Source of the DNA: Granulosicoccus sp965214025
GTDB lineage: Bacteria; Pseudomonadota; Gammaproteobacteria; Granulosicoccales; Granulosicoccaceae
DNA: 64,000 bases
Reading direction: 5' to 3'
NCBI GenBank assembly: GCA_965214025.1
Contig: CBDCAW010000083.1
Span: 1 to 64,000 of the forward strand
Notes under the pieces: generated by a model
The model's input: only the letters and a program-made list of their open reading frames with translations
Databases searched by the model: none
Told to the model about the DNA's origin: nothing
Shown: piece by piece, positions 26,184 to 36,349 of the stretch
Layout: each line of letters opens with the position of its first letter
Position numbering within the stretch: the stretch's first letter is position 1
Program-made: the position numbers and the translations under genes

Positions 26184-28187
26184 ATGAGCCCTGTGTTTCC
26201 CTTTACGGCGGTCGTCGGCCAGCAGCCGGTGAAGACCGCCCTGCTGCTGGCGCTGATCGATCCGCTGATCGGTGGCGTACTCATCAGCGGTGCCCGCGGC
26301 AGCGCCAAGTCCACCCTGGTGCGCAGTGTGCAGAGCCTGCTGCCGGAGAGCGCACTGGTCAACCTGCCACTGGGTGCGACCGACGAGATGGTCACCGGCT
26401 CGATCGATTTGCAGCGGGCTCTGCAGTCGGGTGATATCGCGTTTCGCCCCGGAATACTCGCGCGCGCGCATGCGGGGTTGCTGTATGTCGATGAGGTGAA
26501 TCTGCTACCGGACCATCTGGTGGATCTGTTGCTGGATGTATCCGCTTCCGGCATCAATCACCTGGAGCGCGATGGCATCAGCCATCAGCACGAGGCGCGT
26601 TTCACGTTGATCGGCAGCATGAACCCGGATGAGGGCGAATTACGTCCCCAGCTGCAGGATCGCTTCGGCCTGCTGGCACCGGTGCAGACCACGTTCTCCC
26701 TGGCCGAAAGACGTCGTATCGTGACGGAACGCCTGGCGTACGACGAGGCGCCGAACGACCTGGCCGAATGCCATGCCTCGGCGCTCGAATCGCTGAAGAC
26801 CAGCGTTCGCAGAGCGAAGCAGAATCTTGCGTCGGTCATCGTACCTGACGCCGTTCGCGACGAAATCGCCCGGCGATGCAGCGCGGCCGGCGTGGAAGGG
26901 TTGCGCGCCGATATCACATTGCACCGCGCCTGCCGCGCCCAGGCAGCGCTGGCCGGGCAGTCGCAGGTCACCGAGGCCGATCTCGATGCGGTGGAAGAGC
27001 TGGTACTCGCGCACCGTCGGCGTGACGTATCGCAGCCAGGGTCCGGTCCGGGCGGGCGGGCCGATCAGAATGAGGGTGATCAAAGGCGTTCCGGCAAGCA
27101 ATCTCAGGGGTTCGACAGTACGCATGGGCAGTCGCAGGAATCGGACGGCAGGGGCGAGCGATCACACCGCCCGGAGGAAACGGGCAGGCAATCCCCGCGA
27201 TCGGGCGGCGCAGACTCTACCCGGGGCGAAACGGCTTCAGGTTCTGGACGAAGCGGCGAAAGTGCGGCTCGGGAACCCAACAATAGCCTGACCGGCACGA
27301 CCGAAGACCAGCGCCGGGAATCCGGCAACCCAGAGAGCCTCGGCCGTGATGGATCATCGATACGGGGTGCCTGGGGCGCCATGCCGGCTGTCACCGTCGA
27401 AGCATCGGCGCCGGTCAGCATCCATCCGGGCAACGTGCCGCCGAGCGTGTCCGCCAGCCGTTCGCGGCAAACTCCGACAGCTGCCGCTGCAGGTATGATG
27501 CGAACGCGTGATCGTTCGAGCGCACTGCCGGGCGGGAAGATTCCATCGGGCGGCGCAAGGTTCACAGCCGCACCTGGCATGCCGATCGACTGGTTCCGAA
27601 CCCTCGCCGACAACGAAAACCTGGCGCAGCACCGCCGGGGAGGCAAAGGGCTTTCGACGCTGCATCGCCGGGAGCGGCAGCAGCGTCGCCTGCCGCTGGA
27701 CATCGTGTTGCTGGACACCTCGGGTTCCACCCTGGCCGGGAGCGGCCTGGCGACCGCCAAGGGTGTGATCCGCCACCTCTCTCGTCAGGCCTACCTCGGC
27801 CGCCGGCATCTGGCGCTCATCATTTTCGGTAACGAACAGGTTCGTACGCTCCTGCCACCCAGGCGAGCACCCAAGCATGTTGAGCCCTGGCTCGCACAGG
27901 TGGGCGGTGGCGGTGGTACACCACTGGGCGCGGCGCTACGGGCGGTGAACCATCTTCTGCATCACATGCGGCACCGCTTGGTCGACAGCCATCTCTATCT
28001 GGTCACCGATGGCAGGGTTCGCGATGTGGCGAGCTTGCCCGCCTGCCAGGCCGCGCTGATGACCGTGGTGGATATCGAATCGTCCGGCGTGAGGCTCGGC
28101 CGCGCCGGGGTGCTGGCCGAGTCGATGGGAGCGGGATACAGTCGAACCGGCGCACCGTCGACGAGCGCGTCGACCCGTCATGAATGA
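26184..28187 (+). CDS. Cobaltochelatase ATPase, ChlI-ChlD type fusion
   Basis: 667 residues. An AAA+ domain at 1-290 has Walker A SGARGSAKST, Walker B LLYVDEVNLLPDHLVD and sensor region GSMNPDEGELRPQLQDRF. A disordered Gly/Ser/Arg/Gln-rich linker of about 150 residues follows. The C-terminal von Willebrand A domain has MIDAS motif DTSGSTLAGSG and GGGTPLGAAL. This is the single-chain equivalent of BchI plus BchD (or CobS/CobT) that powers CobN. ATG 26184 is preferred over a TTG 19 codons upstream. cobB follows after 51 bp. Confidence 0.88.
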   Translation: MSPVFPFTAVVGQQPVKTALLLALIDPLIGGVLISGARGSAKSTLVRSVQSLLPESALVNLPLGATDEMVTGSIDLQRALQSGDIAFRPGILARAHAGLLYVDEVNLLPDHLVDLLLDVSASGINHLERDGISHQHEARFTLIGSMNPDEGELRPQLQDRFGLLAPVQTTFSLAERRRIVTERLAYDEAPNDLAECHASALESLKTSVRRAKQNLASVIVPDAVRDEIARRCSAAGVEGLRADITLHRACRAQAALAGQSQVTEADLDAVEELVLAHRRRDVSQPGSGPGGRADQNEGDQRRSGKQSQGFDSTHGQSQESDGRGERSHRPEETGRQSPRSGGADSTRGETASGSGRSGESAAREPNNSLTGTTEDQRRESGNPESLGRDGSSIRGAWGAMPAVTVEASAPVSIHPGNVPPSVSASRSRQTPTAAAAGMMRTRDRSSALPGGKIPSGGARFTAAPGMPIDWFRTLADNENLAQHRRGGKGLSTLHRRERQQRRLPLDIVLLDTSGSTLAGSGLATAKGVIRHLSRQAYLGRRHLALIIFGNEQVRTLLPPRRAPKHVEPWLAQVGGGGGTPLGAALRAVNHLLHHMRHRLVDSHLYLVTDGRVRDVASLPACQAALMTVVDIESSGVRLGRAGVLAESMGAGYSRTGAPSTSASTRHE

Positions 28188-28238
28188 CGACCATCTCATC
28201 GTCTGCCGTGCCTTGCTCAACGGACGCCTCGTTCGACC

Positions 28239-29540
<1,302 letters not shown>

Positions 29541-29544
29541 CCCG

Positions 29545-30831
29545 CTACGGCCCGAAACACTCGGCTGCAACCTCCGGCGCCTGCGCGAAATACAGGTGCC
29601 CATAGCTCAGCGTCATTCCACCGATCCGAAACACCGCCTCGCCTTGCCCGCCCTGACGCTTCCGCCAGTAGCCGATGGGTTCAGCCGAACAACTCAGGCG
29701 GGAGTGATGAAAACTGTGGCCATGAATCTGCCGTGCATTCAACGCCAGGACCTGATGTCCGATGCTCTGAAAGCGCCGATGCATCGTGAACTCGGCATCG
29801 AACGCGTTGCACATCGCCGCACGCCGGCCGGCCACATCGGTAATCGATCGGCCGAGATACATCATGCCACCGCATTCCGCAAGCCCGGGCCTGCCGGCAC
29901 GCACATGAGCCAGCACCGAGGCCTGCGTGGTGGTGGCAGCCGCCAGGTCCTCCAGCGCCAGTTCCGGATAGCCTCCCGGTAACCAGAGCGCGTCGCACTC
30001 CGGCACAACCTCATCAGCCAGTGGTGAGAAGTAGACGATGCGAGCACCGAGCGCCTGCAGCGCATCGATGTTAGCGGCATAGATGAAGCTGAACACACGA
30101 TCTCGCGCGACGGCGATGACCTTGCCTTCGAGAAGGCACCCCGGGGTCTCGACATCGACAGGGCGTCGCACCGTGAATGACGGCATCGACAGATCCAGCC
30201 CGGCCTCCTCCAGATAGCCTGCCGCCACGTTCAGTTGTGCCGACAACTCAGGCAGCTCGTGCCCCTGAACCAGGCCCAGATGCCGTACCGGCAGCGCAAG
30301 GCTCGGGTGCTCGCCAAGGCTGCCGCGATAGTGAACGCCCGCAGGCATCGAGGCGGCGACTCGCGCGTGGTGGCACTCACCACCTGCCCGATTGCCGATC
30401 ACGGAAGACACATCGCACCGGCCGGCGAAGTGCTGCATGCCCTGCACGATGGCACCGGCAGTCTCGGCATAGCGTTCCACATTCAGCAGAAGCGTCACCG
30501 GCAGGTCGAGTTCGCCGGCCAGCCAGGCGTTACTCGGCGACTGATCGTGCAGGCCCAGAAGACTTTCCACCAGCAGGACATCACAGGTGGTAGCGAGCTC
30601 GTAGAGTAGGCGCCGGCAGTGCGTTTCGCCCATCATCCACCAGTCCAGGTTGTATACGGGCCTGCCGGACGCGACCTGCAGGATCATCGGGTCCAGGAAG
30701 TCAGGCCCCAGCTTGACCACCTGAACCGTACGGCCTGCATTGATGTGGTATCGCGCCAGCGCGGCACAGAGTATCGTCTTGCCACTGGCAGAACCGGCGG
30801 CGGCAATCATCGTGCCGTGTCGAGTCAGCAT
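29545..30831 (-). CDS. CobB/CbiA paralogue, divergent copy 2
   Basis: 428 residues with the same two domains as its neighbour. P-loop AAAGSASGKTILCAALARYH, VVKLGPDFLDPMI, amidotransferase LWLPGGYPELALEDL, nucleophile Cys in LAECGGMMYL and His in LSYGHLYF: catalytic residues are intact. The canonical EGVMGLFDG is changed to ESLLGLHDQ, and the intervening sequence differs strongly from copy 1, so it is no recent duplicate. It could amidate the other (cobalt-containing or cobalt-free) corrin, or another tetrapyrrole. The start is uncertain: ATG 30831 chosen, with TTG at 30897 and ATG at 30810 possible. Confidence 0.85.
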   Translation of the reverse strand: MLTRHGTMIAAAGSASGKTILCAALARYHINAGRTVQVVKLGPDFLDPMILQVASGRPVYNLDWWMMGETHCRRLLYELATTCDVLLVESLLGLHDQSPSNAWLAGELDLPVTLLLNVERYAETAGAIVQGMQHFAGRCDVSSVIGNRAGGECHHARVAASMPAGVHYRGSLGEHPSLALPVRHLGLVQGHELPELSAQLNVAAGYLEEAGLDLSMPSFTVRRPVDVETPGCLLEGKVIAVARDRVFSFIYAANIDALQALGARIVYFSPLADEVVPECDALWLPGGYPELALEDLAAATTTQASVLAHVRAGRPGLAECGGMMYLGRSITDVAGRRAAMCNAFDAEFTMHRRFQSIGHQVLALNARQIHGHSFHHSRLSCSAEPIGYWRKRQGGQGEAVFRIGGMTLSYGHLYFAQAPEVAAECFGP

Positions 30832-31093
30832 ATCGCGTTCACTGCCTGAAACCCGACCACCGTGTTTCCCTTCATGTTCGACAGGCGATGTTGGCAACGG
30901 ATTCTCTTTGGGCGGCTCCTACCCTCGGCAGGCTTCGAAGTGTACTGGCTGGCAGGCCTGAACGCTGCCGTTCCACCCGCAGCGGCCCGGCTATCCGGTA
31001 CGCTGACCGTGGGCCGGAGGCTCCATACGGATGTGACAGTTTCGAAATCCCGCGGCAACGCGACTGATCCGCCCCAGCCCGCAAGCCGCAAGA

Positions 31094-33331
31094 ATGACCA
31101 CAGGCGATACAAAGAGCAGCTTAATGAACAAATCAGTAGAAACCGAAGGCCTCTGCCCGTTCCGAGGTAGCCGTATCGGCGGTGGCATGGGCGATGGGCC
31201 GTCACTGGACGACTGGTGGCCCGAACGCTTGAAGGTGGAACTGCTGCACCAGCAGTCGGAACGTGCCAACCCGCTGGGGGCAGACTTCGACTACGCGAAG
31301 GCTTTCAGCGAGATCGACCTTGCCGAGTTGAAGTCCGACATCTTCAAGATGCTGGAAACCTCCCAAGACTGGTGGCCGGCAGACTACGGACACTACGGGC
31401 CACAGATGATCCGCATGGCCTGGCACTCGGCCGGCACCTATCGAATCGCCGATGGCCGTGGCGGCACCGGCACGGCGATGCAACGATTCCTGCCGGTGGC
31501 GAGCTGGATCGACAACGGCAACATCGACAAGTCACGGCGGCTGATGTGGCCGGTCAAGCAGAAATACGGCAGCAGCCTGAGCTGGGCAGATCTGATGGCA
31601 CTGACCGGCAACTGTGCGCTTGAAGCCATGGGCTTCAAGACCGTCGGCTTCGGGGGTGGACGCGTCGATGCCTGGGAACCGGATGTCGGGACCTACTGGG
31701 GGCCGGAAACCGAGATGCTCGGCCGTGAGCGTTGGAACGGCGCTGCCACCGCCGATGATTCCGGCGACTTGGAAAACCCGATGGGCGCCTCGGAGATGTC
31801 GCTCATCTACGTCAACCCCGAAGGCCCGAACCGCGACTACAACGCAGCCGCCTCGGCGCACGAGATTCGTGAAACCTTTGCCCGCATGGGCATGAACGAC
31901 GAGGAAACGGTCGCGTTGATCGCCGGCGGCCATGCCTTCGGCAAGAGCCACGGAGCCGTGCCGGAAGAGCACGTCGGGGTCGCACCGGACGGTGCGCCGA
32001 TCGAGAACCAGGGCTTTGGCTGGATGAACTCCGCCGGTACCGGCAATGCCGAGTACACCTTCACGAACGGCATCGAGGGTGCATGGACGGCCAACCCGAT
32101 TCGCTGGGACAACGACTACCTGCACAACCTGTTCGAATTCGAATGGGAGCAGACGACCAGTCCGTCGGGCGCCACGCAATGGAAGCCGAAGTCGGATGCA
32201 CCGGAGGCCATGACGCCGGATGCGCATATCGCGGGCAAGTCGAATCCGTTGATGATGATGACGTCCGACATCGCGCTGAAGGTAGACCCGGCCTATGCCG
32301 AGATCTGTCGCAGGTTCATCGATGATTTCGACTACTTTTCGCTCGCTTTCGCCAAGGCCTGGTACAAGTTGATGCATCGCGACATGGGCCCCAAGACGCG
32401 GTACGTCGGTGCCGAGGTGCCCGCCGGTGACGAGCTCTGGCAGGATCCGATCCCGGCTTGCGATCACGAGCTGATCGGCGAGGCAGAGATCGCGGACCTG
32501 AAGGCGAAGATTCTGGCTACCGGGCAGTCCGTGTCGGCGTTGACCAACGCGGCCTGGGCATCGGCCTCCACCTTTCGTCAGGGCGACAAGCGCGGCGGTG
32601 CCAACGGTGCGCATGTGCGTCTGGCACCGCAGAAGGATTGGGAGGTGAACCAGCCAGTACAGCTTGCCGGTGTACTGGCGGCGCTGGAGGGTATTCAGTC
32701 AGACTTCGGCAAGCCTGTATCACTCGCTGACCTGATCGTGCTCGGCGGCTGTGCGGCTATCGAGAAGGCGGCGAAGGATGCCGGTATCGGCGTCACCGTT
32801 CCGTTCACCCCGGGCCGCATGGACGCTAAAGTGGAGCAGACCGATGCCGAGAGCTTCGAGTGGTTGCACCCGGTCGCAGACGGCTTCCGCAACTTTCAGA
32901 AGCGCACCTTCGATGTCTCCACCGAGGTGATGCTGATCGACCGGGCGAACCTGCTGAGCCTTTCCGCTCCGGAGATGACCGCATTGATCGGTGGCATGCG
33001 GGTCATCGGCACCAACTGGGACGGCTCGAAGCACGGTGTGTTCACAGATCGGCCCGGTATGCTGACCAACGACTTCTTCGTCAACCTGTATGACATGAAC
33101 ATCAAATGGAGCTCGGCGGACGAAGTGCAGATGACCTACGAGGGGCGTGACCGGCAGTCGGGCGAGGTGAAGTACACCGCCACCCGCGCCGATCTGATCT
33201 TCGGTTCCAACTCGCAGCTACGCGGTGTGGGCGAGGTGTACGCCGCTGCCGACGGGCACGAACGGTTGGTGCACGACTTCGTCGCCGCCTGGAACAAGGT
33301 GATGATGCTGGATCGCTTCGATCTGACCTGA
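31094..33331 (+). CDS. katG: Catalase-peroxidase
   Basis: A 745-residue haem enzyme that removes hydrogen peroxide by catalase and peroxidase reactions. Distal site MIRMAWHSAGTYR has R107, W110 and H111. The Tyr of the Met-Tyr-Trp adduct lies in SLIYVNPEG, and the proximal His in IAGGHAFGKSHG. The C-terminal duplicated domain is complete. An alternative start is ATG 31124, which has AGAG about 8 nt upstream. It sits within the B12 locus between cobB copy 2 (divergent) and cbiD, 55 bp before the latter, so transcription into cbiD is likely unless the hairpin between them stops it. Confidence 0.96.
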   Translation: MTTGDTKSSLMNKSVETEGLCPFRGSRIGGGMGDGPSLDDWWPERLKVELLHQQSERANPLGADFDYAKAFSEIDLAELKSDIFKMLETSQDWWPADYGHYGPQMIRMAWHSAGTYRIADGRGGTGTAMQRFLPVASWIDNGNIDKSRRLMWPVKQKYGSSLSWADLMALTGNCALEAMGFKTVGFGGGRVDAWEPDVGTYWGPETEMLGRERWNGAATADDSGDLENPMGASEMSLIYVNPEGPNRDYNAAASAHEIRETFARMGMNDEETVALIAGGHAFGKSHGAVPEEHVGVAPDGAPIENQGFGWMNSAGTGNAEYTFTNGIEGAWTANPIRWDNDYLHNLFEFEWEQTTSPSGATQWKPKSDAPEAMTPDAHIAGKSNPLMMMTSDIALKVDPAYAEICRRFIDDFDYFSLAFAKAWYKLMHRDMGPKTRYVGAEVPAGDELWQDPIPACDHELIGEAEIADLKAKILATGQSVSALTNAAWASASTFRQGDKRGGANGAHVRLAPQKDWEVNQPVQLAGVLAALEGIQSDFGKPVSLADLIVLGGCAAIEKAAKDAGIGVTVPFTPGRMDAKVEQTDAESFEWLHPVADGFRNFQKRTFDVSTEVMLIDRANLLSLSAPEMTALIGGMRVIGTNWDGSKHGVFTDRPGMLTNDFFVNLYDMNIKWSSADEVQMTYEGRDRQSGEVKYTATRADLIFGSNSQLRGVGEVYAAADGHERLVHDFVAAWNKVMMLDRFDLT

Positions 33332-33355
33332 ACAGCGGGTAGTGTTCGCCCTGCG

Positions 33356-33376
33356 CTAGCGGCCTCGAGCCGCTAG
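33356..33376 (+). promoter_or_regulatory. Perfect 8-bp stem hairpin just before cbiD
   Basis: CTAGCGGC, loop CTCGA, GCCGCTAG. It ends 10 nt before the cbiD ATG, where a ribosome-binding site would be. There is no T-tract, so it is not a standard intrinsic terminator; translational control or processing is possible. Confidence 0.5.
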
Positions 33377-33386
33377 ACTCGGCGGC

Positions 33387-34511
33387 ATGCGCAGCGAGAC
33401 ACCCGAGACCAGGACGAAGTTACGAAGTGGTTTCACCACCGGTGCCTGCGCCACGGCCACGTCCCTTGCTGCGGCGAAACGGTTGCTGACAGGCGAGACC
33501 ACGTCGATCGTCAGCGTCGAGCTACCGCGGGGCCAGCTCGTCGAGTTCTCCCTCACCGGCTGCGAGCTGCTGAGTGAATCGTCGGACAGGCCCTGCGCTC
33601 GTGCCAGTACCATCAAGGATGCCGGCGATGATCCGGATGCCACTCACGGTGCCACCGTGTTCGCCGAAGTCGAACTCGTCATTACGCCGGGGGTTCGGTT
33701 TCACGCAGCGGCCGGAGTCGGTACATTCACTCGTGAAGGGCTGTCGCTGCCCGTCGGTGAAGCGGCCATCAACCCCGTGCCCCGGCAGATGATCACACAC
33801 CACCTGGTGACGCTGGCTGAAGAGACCGGGTATGCAGGCGGCTTCGAGGTGTCCATCGGTGTGGAAGACGGCGAACGCATCGCGCTGAACACCATGAACG
33901 GCAAGCTGGGCATCGTGGGTGGCCTGTCCATTCTCGGTACCACCGGTATCGTTCGTCCGTTCTCCTGTGCCGCCTATATCGCGTCGATCCATCAGGCGAT
34001 CGATGTGGCTCACGCCAACGGCCTGGTGCACATTGCCGCCTGCACCGGTTCCACCAGCGAACGCTATGTTCAGGAACGGCTGGCGCTACCCGGCATGGCC
34101 GTCATCGAGATGGGCGACTTTGCCGGCGCGGTGCTGAAACATCTACGCAGGGTACCCATGCAGCGTCTGTCTCTCTGTGGTGGCTTCGGCAAGCTGACCA
34201 AGATGGCCGCCGGGCACACCACCCTGCACAGCCAGCACGTCAGCATCGATTTCGTGTTCCTGTCCAGACTGGCCGAAGAGCTCGGAGCGTCGGCAGTGCT
34301 GTCGAACGCCATCCGCGAATGCACCACCACGCTCCAGGCGCTGAAGCTGTGCAGTGACGAGGAGCTGGACCTGGCCGGGCGCGTGTGCACACTGGCGCGG
34401 GAGACTGCGCTGCTTGCCTGTCAGCACACGGTGGCGATCGATGTGTATGCGATCGACAAGGCCGGCAGGTGTGTGGGTGAGAGCATGCCGAAGAAGCCGC
34501 ACGCCGAGTAA
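33387..34511 (+). CDS. cbiD: Cobalt-precorrin-5B C1-methyltransferase
   Basis: 374 residues. N-terminal KLRSGFTTGACATATSLAAA is the CbiD signature. Central TREGLSLPVGEAAINPVPRQ, LGIVGGLSILGTTGIVRPFS and IAACTGSTSERY follow in family order. CbiD methylates C1 in the anaerobic (early-cobalt) branch; this argues against a purely CobG-dependent aerobic ring contraction. No strong Shine-Dalgarno precedes the ATG; a hairpin occupies that place. It is separated from cobK by an inserted sulfotransferase gene on the other strand. Confidence 0.93.
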   Translation: MRSETPETRTKLRSGFTTGACATATSLAAAKRLLTGETTSIVSVELPRGQLVEFSLTGCELLSESSDRPCARASTIKDAGDDPDATHGATVFAEVELVITPGVRFHAAAGVGTFTREGLSLPVGEAAINPVPRQMITHHLVTLAEETGYAGGFEVSIGVEDGERIALNTMNGKLGIVGGLSILGTTGIVRPFSCAAYIASIHQAIDVAHANGLVHIAACTGSTSERYVQERLALPGMAVIEMGDFAGAVLKHLRRVPMQRLSLCGGFGKLTKMAAGHTTLHSQHVSIDFVFLSRLAEELGASAVLSNAIRECTTTLQALKLCSDEELDLAGRVCTLARETALLACQHTVAIDVYAIDKAGRCVGESMPKKPHAE

Positions 34512-34546
34512 GCCATCGCTACGCTTCTGGCTCGTTCAGTACCTCG

Positions 34547-35341
34547 TCAATTCTCGAGCAGCGGCCGGTATCCATCGAGATTCCGGTGCTCGCGCAGCTC
34601 CGGGCGCTCGGCCACGATCTTCTTGCAGAAAGCCAGGAACTCGAAATCAGCCTCATACCACGCATTCAGATTTCGCATCGCCAGCGCCGTAAGCTTCTTG
34701 TCGATGCCGGGCGGATTGCGATGCGCACGAATGTCACTGGTGGGCAACTGCACCGTTTCCGGTAGCGCCAGTTTCGATCTCAGGTGCGTGAAGTCATCGC
34801 TCAGGCTCTCCTGAAAACCGATGAAGAAGATGTCTGATGATCTTCGCAGCAAGTATTCTTCACTGATCAGCCAGTCCCGATACGACGAGCGAACATGTTG
34901 AATGGAGGTCATCGCGCGACGGGCCGCGTCCCGTTCGGCCTTGTCTTGCGACGAGATGGCCTCCGCCAGAGCATTGGGGGTTTCGAATCGTTCGAAAGCC
35001 GATCTTTCCTCGTCGCTCCAGGCCACGAAGGTCTTGGGTTGCCCTTGCCGGCGCCGGCTATAGTAGCCACTGACGAATCGGTCTATCGGTTCGCGCAGGA
35101 AGAAGATCACCTGCTGGCCTTTCGGTATATCGGCAAGCCGCTTGCCGTGACGGTGCAGATATATCGCATGACGCGGCGTGACGAGGTGGCCCTGCAAGGC
35201 GAACTTGACAGCCGAGCCTCCCGTCTTGCCGATATGGAGAAAGTGCAGGACCTGCCTTCCCCGTAACAGATGCAGCTGCTGCGTCAATGGCTCCTTGAAT
35301 CGAGCGGTGGCCCGCTGGGCAATTCTCGAAAGGTCTCGCAT
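34547..35341 (-). CDS. Sulfotransferase family 2 protein
   Basis: 264 residues. The 5'-phosphosulfate-binding loop is LHFLHIGKTGGSAVKFAL near residue 40, and the 3'-phosphate-binding strand/helix is IFFLREPIDRFVSGYYSRRR. Sulfotransfer_2 enzymes move sulfate from PAPS to carbohydrate or small-molecule hydroxyls, often for capsule or exported polysaccharide. It stands alone, opposite in strand to the surrounding B12 genes. PAPS could come from the Sat-CysC enzyme at 59.5-61.3 kb. ATG 35341 is chosen; the frame is open far upstream, but that region is the cobK gene. Confidence 0.82.
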   Translation of the reverse strand: MRDLSRIAQRATARFKEPLTQQLHLLRGRQVLHFLHIGKTGGSAVKFALQGHLVTPRHAIYLHRHGKRLADIPKGQQVIFFLREPIDRFVSGYYSRRRQGQPKTFVAWSDEERSAFERFETPNALAEAISSQDKAERDAARRAMTSIQHVRSSYRDWLISEEYLLRRSSDIFFIGFQESLSDDFTHLRSKLALPETVQLPTSDIRAHRNPPGIDKKLTALAMRNLNAWYEADFEFLAFCKKIVAERPELREHRNLDGYRPLLEN

Positions 35342-35431
35342 ACTGTGGGTCCATCCCTTGCTGGCACTTTCTCGAGGGCGCCTGTGTCTCACGCCAGCGA
35401 TAGCATAGTCGCGCCATCGATCGAGTACGCA

Positions 35432-35460
35432 TTGCAACTTGCACATTATTGCAGGTTGCA
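35432..35460. promoter_or_regulatory. Four TTGCA boxes forming an 11-bp inverted repeat
   Basis: TTGCA starts at 35432, 35439, 35449 and 35456 (spacing 7, 10, 7). The arms 35433-35443 and 35450-35460 are inverted repeats with one mismatch around a 6-bp loop. It lies between divergent sulfotransferase and cobK starts and is probably an operator. Confidence 0.55.
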
Positions 35461-35566
35461 GCTCCGCTGCAGACCGGCTGCCCGGCTCAGCGGGCGGCTG
35501 GACGTCTCGTCGGGTGGCCAGGCATTGTCTACAAATGGGAAGACCACGAGAATCGATCCCCTCACC

Positions 35567-36340
35567 ATGAAACTTCTGCTGCTGGGTGGAACCGGCGAGG
35601 CACGGGCCCTGGCCGCCGAGCTGCACGACCGTGGCCATACGGTGACCTACAGCGTCGCAGGGCTGACCGCACGGCCTGACAACCTGCCCTGCGACATCAT
35701 CAGCGGTGGTTTCAGCGGTGCGGGGCGAAGCGGCATCGACGGGCTGGCCGATGCCATTCGCCATCGTGGCATCGATCTGTTGCTGGACGTGACGCACCCG
35801 TATGCCACCCGAATCTCCGCGCATGCCATCAGTGCTGCCGAACGGTGCGCCGTGCCGTGCTGGCAGCTGCATCGACCGGGCTGGTCCGAGCAGATCAAAG
35901 GCCCGCATTCGAGCTTTGCAGAACTATACGACTTGCTTCCACGCCTGACCCACGCTTGCCGCCCGTTCTTCACGATAGGGCACAGCGTCCTGCAGCACTC
36001 GGGCGCACGGCCCGAACACCAGCATTGGGTCATCCGCACCGCCATCGACGCTCCCGGCCCGAACGGGGCCACTGTCATCGTCGCGCGCGGCCCGTTCACG
36101 CAGGCCGGCGAACGCGAGACGATGCAACGCCTGCGAATCGACGCGCTGATCACCAAGGACAGCGGCGGATCGAGTGTGGTCGCCAAGCTCGCCGCGGCCC
36201 ACGAGCTGGGCATTCCGGTGTACATTCAACGCCGCCCGCAGATGCCACGAACCGAGCGCAGGTTCGTCAGGGCCACGCAGCTGCTCGCTGCGCTGGCATC
36301 TTTCAATCATGACGTTTCCCAGAGTGCACGGCACCGCTGA
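35567..36340 (+). CDS. cobK: Precorrin-6A / cobalt-precorrin-6A reductase
   Basis: 257 residues. N-terminal Rossmann motif LLLGGTGEARALAAEL, then SVAGLTARPDN, the family motif LLLDVTHPYATRISAHA, and C-terminal LITKDSGGSSVVAKLAAAHELGIPV. It reduces the C18-C19 double bond of precorrin-6A with NADPH (CbiJ in the cobalt branch). It is the first gene of the long collinear B12 run; cobH follows after 9 bp. The frame is open 99 codons upstream, but the conserved N-terminus begins at ATG 35567. Confidence 0.93.
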   Translation: MKLLLLGGTGEARALAAELHDRGHTVTYSVAGLTARPDNLPCDIISGGFSGAGRSGIDGLADAIRHRGIDLLLDVTHPYATRISAHAISAAERCAVPCWQLHRPGWSEQIKGPHSSFAELYDLLPRLTHACRPFFTIGHSVLQHSGARPEHQHWVIRTAIDAPGPNGATVIVARGPFTQAGERETMQRLRIDALITKDSGGSSVVAKLAAAHELGIPVYIQRRPQMPRTERRFVRATQLLAALASFNHDVSQSARHR

Positions 36341-36349
36341 TCCGCCCCC

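Noticed and set aside
30800..31060. Cobalamin riboswitch upstream of cobB copy 2 (GGGAA-N4-GGTG on the minus strand near 30860)
   Set aside because: The conserved core with CCCGCxACTG and the 3' B12-box partner cannot be found in order, and the motif lies inside or next to the possible N-terminus. It needs a covariance-model search to settle.
33356..33376. Intrinsic terminator after katG
   Set aside because: The stem is perfect, but no T-tract follows and the cbiD start is 10 nt away.
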